DNA from: Fistularia commersonii
Lineage: Eukaryota > Chordata > Actinopteri > Syngnathiformes > Fistulariidae
DNA: 64,000 bases
Direction of reading: 5' to 3'
NCBI GenBank assembly: GCA_037954325.1
Contig: JBBMNZ010000009.1
Coordinates: forward strand, 17,090,786-17,154,785
The notes beneath the pieces are model-generated. The model ran no database searches. It was not told the origin of the DNA and was given only the letters and a program-made list of their open reading frames with translations. The position numbers and the translations under genes are program-made. Positions 58,668 through 64,000 of the stretch are shown piece by piece. The stretch's first letter is position 1. Each line of letters opens with the position of its first letter.

Positions 58668-58719
58668 GGATAGTTTTAATGTAGTTGTCTACGTACGCAT
58701 TTTTAAGATGTAGGTATGG

Positions 58720-58763
58720 GCTTTCTGCAAGTGTGTGAGACTGTGTGTGTTTGTGTTTTTCTG

Positions 58764-58800
<37 letters not shown>

Positions 58801-59253
58801 ATGTTTCTGTAAGTGTGTGCTTGTCTGACTGTATGTGTGTTAACATGCATGCCAGGATTTTTGTGTGTGTGTGTGTCTGCATGTATGCAAGGGCAACAGT
58901 TTGTGTGTCTGTGTGTGTACGTGTGTGTGCATTTATGTAGCTGTGTGTCTGTGTGTGTGTGTGTGTTTGTGTGAGTTTGTCTGACTGTATGTGTGTGTAT
59001 GTGCCAGCACTTATGTGTTAAAGTGTGCGTATGTTTGTATGTATGTTTGTGTGTGTATGCATGTATGCAGGCTCAACGAGTGTGTGTGTGTATGTGTGTG
59101 ACTGTCTGTGTCTGTGTGTGTGTGTGTGTGTGTGCGTTATTGGCTACATTTGTTGTCCACGTTTAAATATGTGTGTGAGGGGGGGTGCAGGCTGCATGCA
59201 TTGTACTTATTAAAATGTCACTGTGTGTGTGTTGGTGTGTTAGTTGTGTGAGC

Positions 59254-59293
<40 letters not shown>

Positions 59294-59400
59294 GACTATG
59301 TGTGTGTATTAATTTTTATGTGTGTGTTAGCCTGCATACCAGGGTTTATGTGTGTATATGTATGTATGTATGTATTTATGTATGTTTGTGTGTTTTTCTG

Positions 59401-59466
<66 letters not shown>

Positions 59467-59557
59467 GCTGGATGTGTTGTAATCATTAAAACATGTTGCA
59501 ATTGTGCGCAGTTGTGTGTCAGCACGCGCTGTGTTAGCCTTTCTGTGTGTTTTTCTG

Positions 59558-59622
<65 letters not shown>

Positions 59623-59635
59623 TCCCAGCAGATAA
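58720..59635. repeat. 0.9-kb TG-rich compound microsatellite
   Basis: Long TG tracts (59405-59451, 59560-59620) mixed with GTATGTATG and GCATGCATGC words. ORFs are cysteine/valine artefacts. Confidence 0.92.
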
Positions 59636-59739
59636 TGAGTAGGGGGTGCGTTGGCAGGAACATGAATAATGAATATTAGCTGGTGAGCGCAGGCGAGCGG
59701 CGGCTGGAGTTGAGGATTATTTGCCATAAATCATCTGAT

Positions 59740-60465
59740 TAATCCAAAATTATTAACAAAAAAAATCCCAAAATATTACTAGATATTACCTGGTAAATTT
59801 CTTCAATACTAATAGAATACTTTTAAAAAAACTTATCAGAATATTTGCCATAAATCAACTGAAATTCCAAAATATCTGCAGAAAATTCCCTAAAATTAAC
59901 AGTAAATTCCCCATATAGGACTGGAATATTATCTAAAAATGATTAAAATTTATGCTGTATTTATGCAGAGTATTCCAAAAAATCTGCAAAAAATTGTCCA
60001 AATATTAACAAAATATTCTGTAAAAACTTATCACATGATTTGCCATTAATCAGATCATCAATCCCTACATATTATTAGAATATTCCCCCCTAATACTGGA
60101 ATATTTCCCATAAATCAGCTGAATAGTCCTGAAAATCTGGAGAATCTGTCCTAAAAAATGAGCAGTAAATTTCTTCAATATTAATGGAATATTTAAAAAA
60201 AAATCATCAGCATTTCCAATGTTTCACGATTACTCAGCGGAAATTTAAAAAAAGAAAACGACATAAACATTTCCAAAATTAAAGCAGGATATTCCCTAAA
60301 AATTAACGATACATTCCCTAAATATTATTAATTCCCTTAAAATGAAAAAAATGTCTTGTAAAATGTCACTCATCATTCCCTAATAAATTCCAGAATGTCT
60401 AATAAAATACATGTATATATCCAAATATTTTCTAAAAAATCCAAAAATATGAGAATCCAAGAATC
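59740..60465. repeat. decayed AT-rich minisatellite
   Basis: Loose repetition of AATATTCCCTAAAAATTA and CATAAATCA words at 60-100 bp spacing. Confidence 0.6.
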
Positions 60466-60469
60466 CTTT

Positions 60470-61335
60470 AGTTGAAAAATCCTCTCCTTTTACTTTCATC
60501 CTCTTTTTATCTCATCCTTTCATCCTTTAACTTGTCTTTTCATCTTTTGCCTCACCCTTTCATCTTCCACATCACACATTTATATTTTGACTCAACCTTT
60601 CATCTTTTGCCTTACCCTCTCAGATTTGAACTCACCCTTTCATCTTCTCACACTATTTGACTTTCACCTTTCTCTTTCATCTTTAGTCTCACCCTTTCAT
60701 CTTTCACGTCACACGCTCATATTTTAACTCACTCTTTCATCTTTTAACTCACCCTTTTATCTACTAATTCACCCTTTCATCTATCACTTGACCCTTTCAG
60801 ATTTGAACTCACCCTTCAATCTTCTGACACTATTTAACTTTCACCTTACTCTTTCATCTTTAGTCTCACCCTTTCATCTCCTGCGTCACCCTTTCATCTT
60901 TTACAGAACCCTTTCATGTTACACCACATCCTTTAATTTTTTAGCTACCTTTCATCTTCCAGCTCACCATATAAATTTAACCTCACACTTTCATCTACTA
61001 ATTCACTCTTTCATCTTTCACATTACCCTTCCAGATGTTAACTCACTCTTTCATCTTCTGACACTACTAAACTTTCATCTCACTCTTTCATCTTTAGTCT
61101 CACCTTTTTATCTTTCACATTACACATTCATATTTTACTCACTCTTTCATCTTTTTCCCCACCCTTTCATCTACTAATTCACCCTTTCATCTGTCACAAT
61201 ACCATTTCATATTTGAATCCACCCTTTTATCTCCTGCCTCACCCTTTCATCTTTCACCTAACCCTTTCATCTCCAGCCTCACCCTTTGATGTCCTCACTC
61301 ACCCCTTCATCCTTCACCTCATCCTTTCATCTCGC
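60470..61335. repeat. TCACCCTTTCATCTTT minisatellite
   Basis: About 40 units of 18-25 bp, grouped into a longer order (TTGAACTCACCCTTCATCTTCTGACACTATTTAACTTTC-like block recurring near 60630, 60810 and 61050, split here by position, not copied exactly). Confidence 0.88.
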
Positions 61336-61534
61336 ATCCGTCTTTTCTCCCGTATTTTCGATCAGTGAAAGTTTCCATCCTTTTTTTTCTTTTTTTCTTA
61401 AACCCGCAAAGACTTTGATGCTCCGTCCCTTTTGAACCAAATAAAATAAAAGAACTCGGGATGGGGGGGCACGATTGATGACAGAAAATCAAACGGACTC
61501 TACTCAGCTTAAAGAGACTTACTGACTGCAACCT

Positions 61535-61569
<35 letters not shown>

Positions 61570-61826
61570 AGTGTGTGCGTGTGTGTGTGCATGCATGCGT
61601 GTCAGCATTATATGTTGAAGTGTGTGTGTGTGTGTGCGTGCAAATATTTACCTATGAGTGTGTATGTACCTGTGTGTGTGTGTGTGTGTGTGTTTGCATA
61701 CATGCTAGCATGTATATGTTTCTATATGTGTGTGTGTGTGCACGCATTTATGTATCTGTGTGTATGTACCCAGTGTGAGTGTGTGTGTGTGTGTGTGTAT
61801 ACATGCATCACAACATTTCTACGTTA

Positions 61827-61872
<46 letters not shown>

Positions 61873-61957
61873 ATGCATGCCAGCATGTATGTGTGTGTGT
61901 ATGCATGCATGCCAGCATGTATGCGTGTGTGTGTGTGTGTATGCATGCATGCCAGCA

Positions 61958-61993
<36 letters not shown>

Positions 61994-62135
61994 CACACAT
62001 TTACGAATGAGCGTGTATGTATCACTGTGTGTGTGTGTGTGTGTGTTTACATACATGCTAGCATGTACATGTTTCTATGGGTGTGTGTGTGTGCACGCAT
62101 TTATGTATATGCCTGTTATTTTAGTGTGTGTGTGT
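61535..62135. repeat. TG-rich compound microsatellite with GCATGCATGCCAGCATG units
   Basis: TG tracts alternate with a palindromic ATGCATGCATGCCAGCAT module repeated about every 50 bp at 61868-61970. A short copy of the CATTCACCCTCTCAT repeat follows at 62140-62195. Confidence 0.9.
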
Positions 62136-62209
62136 CATTCATTCACACACCATTTTTTGGACATACAAACATTCACCCTCTCATACGTGTCACAAAGACA
62201 CATGTAGCT

Positions 62210-64000
62210 TAGCCACATGCTAATAGCTAACAATAATAGCTTTTATAATTGGCAAAACCATTCATTTATTCAAGCCACACCCACTGGGATCTTGCCCAAT
62301 GAGAGTGGTCGGGACTAGCAATTAGCATGAAATGGTGTAGCATTTGACAGCAAATTAGCATGAAATGATGTGGACAATTATTATGAATGTAAACGTGAAT
62401 TAGCATTTGTGTACACAGAAATTAGCATAGTATTCCAGAGAGATTAGCATAGCATTACACAGAAATTAGCATCATATATCTGAATCAGCATAAAATTACA
62501 CCGAAATTAGAATATTATACGAGAGTATGAGTAAAATTATACTGAAATTAGTGAAGAATTATACAGAGATTTGCATGAAATTATATCAACATTAGCATAA
62601 AAGTACAGGGGAATTATCATGAAGATATGAGAACATGGACACCAAGCTGCATGGAAATTTGAGAGGTTTCCTGAAAATTAGCATAAGACTACCTGGAAAT
62701 TAGCAAGATAATACAAGAAGATTAGTATCATACTACCAGGACATGAGCATAAAACGACTGAAAATTGATACAAAAGTACATATATTAACATGAAAAGAGC
62801 ATTACACAATACCAGCTGGCAACTTTTGAAGTTATCTGAAAATTAGCATCAAATTACATACCTGGAACCCAGTATGAACTTAAGCAGAAATAAGCATGAA
62901 TTTATATTAGATTTGACAGGAAAACCTCCTTTAATTAGCATAAATCACACAAAAATTTAGCATAAAAAATAAAATTTCATATGAAATTGCACCAAAATTA
63001 GCATCAAATTACTTGCTTCCAATTTAGAAGGTATCTCAAAATTAGCATCAAACCACCTAAAAGCTGGTTAGAACTCAAGCAGGAATTAGCCTGAATTTAT
63101 ATTGGATTCGACATCAAACCTGTTGTAATTAGCATAAAATCACATCAAAATTTGCATAAAAATGTAGAAATCTATGTGAAGTGGCATTGACATTAGCCTC
63201 AAACTACCTGGAAGCTAGTTTATCTAGTTTAGCTAATTTATATCTCACAATCAGCATCAAACTATCTCGAGGCTAGTATGAACTTAAGCGGAAATCCCCA
63301 TGAATTTATATTGGATTAGACTATAAACCTCTTGTAATTAGCATAAAATAAAACTTAATAATTGCAGGGGGCAAAAAAAGGACACAAATATTAACCTAAA
63401 TTAACCTAAAAATGTAGAAATTCTTATGAAATTGCACTGAAATTAGCATTGAACAACCTGGAAGCTAGTATGAATTTATGTGGAAATTAGCCTGAGTTTA
63501 TATTGGATTTGACATCAAACCCCATTTAATTAGCAAAAAACACACAAATTAGCATAACAATATAGCATTTCTTATGAGTTGCACTGACATGAGCGTCTAT
63601 CTGTAAGCTTGTTTATCTAGTCTAGCTAGTTTATATCTCACAATTAGCCTTCAACTATTTGGAAGCTGGTATGAACTTAAGCAGAAATCACCATGAATAT
63701 ATATTGGATTCGGCTGTAAACCTCTTGAAATTACAGAAAAATTACACTTTAATAAACATAATAATTTCAGGGACAATAGCAAAAAATGACACAAAAATTT
63801 GCATAAAAATGTAGATATTTTTATGAAAATGCACTGAAATTAGCATCAAACTACCTGGAAGATAGTATGAATTTAAGCGGAAATCACCATGAATTTACAT
63901 GGGATTTGACTGTAATCCCCTTGAAATTAGCATAAAATTACAATTTAATAAACATAATAATTTCAGGGAAAATAGCAAAAAATGACACAAAAATTTGCAT
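62210..64000. repeat. ATTAGCATAAAATTAC minisatellite maturing into a 200-bp array
   Basis: The first 400 bp are short ATTAGCAT units. From about 62,640 a unit of 195-202 bp appears, with GAAGCTAGTATGAACTTAAG at about 62863, 63060, 63259, 63461, 63661 and 63856. It continues to the window edge. Confidence 0.88.

Noticed and set aside
60470..61335. Regular repeats considered as a CRISPR-like array
   Set aside because: Eukaryotic locus, no constant repeat with unique spacers, units vary continuously; an ordinary minisatellite.
59185..62212. Cysteine/valine-rich ORFs resembling small secreted proteins
   Set aside because: All are translations of TG or CA microsatellites.

Overview
The window is nuclear DNA of a ray-finned fish, probably a percomorph teleost. 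The evidence is four intron-split vertebrate genes with canonical GT-AG junctions, a teleost-specific neuropeptide Y receptor (Y8 type), a marchf5-like paralogue of the fish type, and L1, L2, RTE, hAT, Tigger and Tc1 remnants typical of fish. There is no prokaryotic, organellar or viral gene. The exon models were assembled by hand from splice sites, reading phase and remembered family sequences. Every exon phase closes without a frameshift.

Layout. 1-3.2 kb: a 97-bp minisatellite and a decayed hAT transposase, then unique DNA. 3.49-9.66 kb (minus): kctd9, 12 coding exons, 388 aa, a CUL3 adaptor with pentapeptide repeats. Its long last intron holds Tigger-type and hAT remnants. 11.27-16.29 kb (minus): a marchf5-like mitochondrial RING-CH ubiquitin ligase, 6 coding exons, 285 aa, with a likely 5'UTR exon at 17.43 kb. 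18.66-24.90 kb (plus): actr1 (centractin/Arp1 of dynactin), 11 coding exons, 376 aa, head to head with marchf5l across about 1 kb that carries CCAAT boxes. 25-34 kb: gene-free, mostly minisatellites and microsatellites. 34.44-42.18 kb (minus): an npy8-type receptor with four coding exons, 382 aa, whose introns are packed with minisatellites. A candidate CpG-island 5'UTR exon for it lies near 49.5-49.7 kb. 43.6-64 kb: no coding gene was found. This part is a chain of long minisatellite or microsatellite blocks with a few transposon remnants.

The four genes do not form a pathway: two ubiquitin-ligase components (kctd9, marchf5l), a dynein-cofactor subunit and a Gi-type peptide receptor. The most unusual structures concern how exons sit within repeats. 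A 76-bp tandem array has copied the npy8 exon-2 splice acceptor seven times. The end of the npy8 last exon and its 3' flank are duplicated. Complementary (TG)n/(CA)n tracts bracket kctd9 exons 10 and 11, which together are exactly 240 nt. A repeat carrying RFX X-box palindromes is scattered through marchf5l. A 1.7-kb minisatellite holds ten CACGTG E-boxes.
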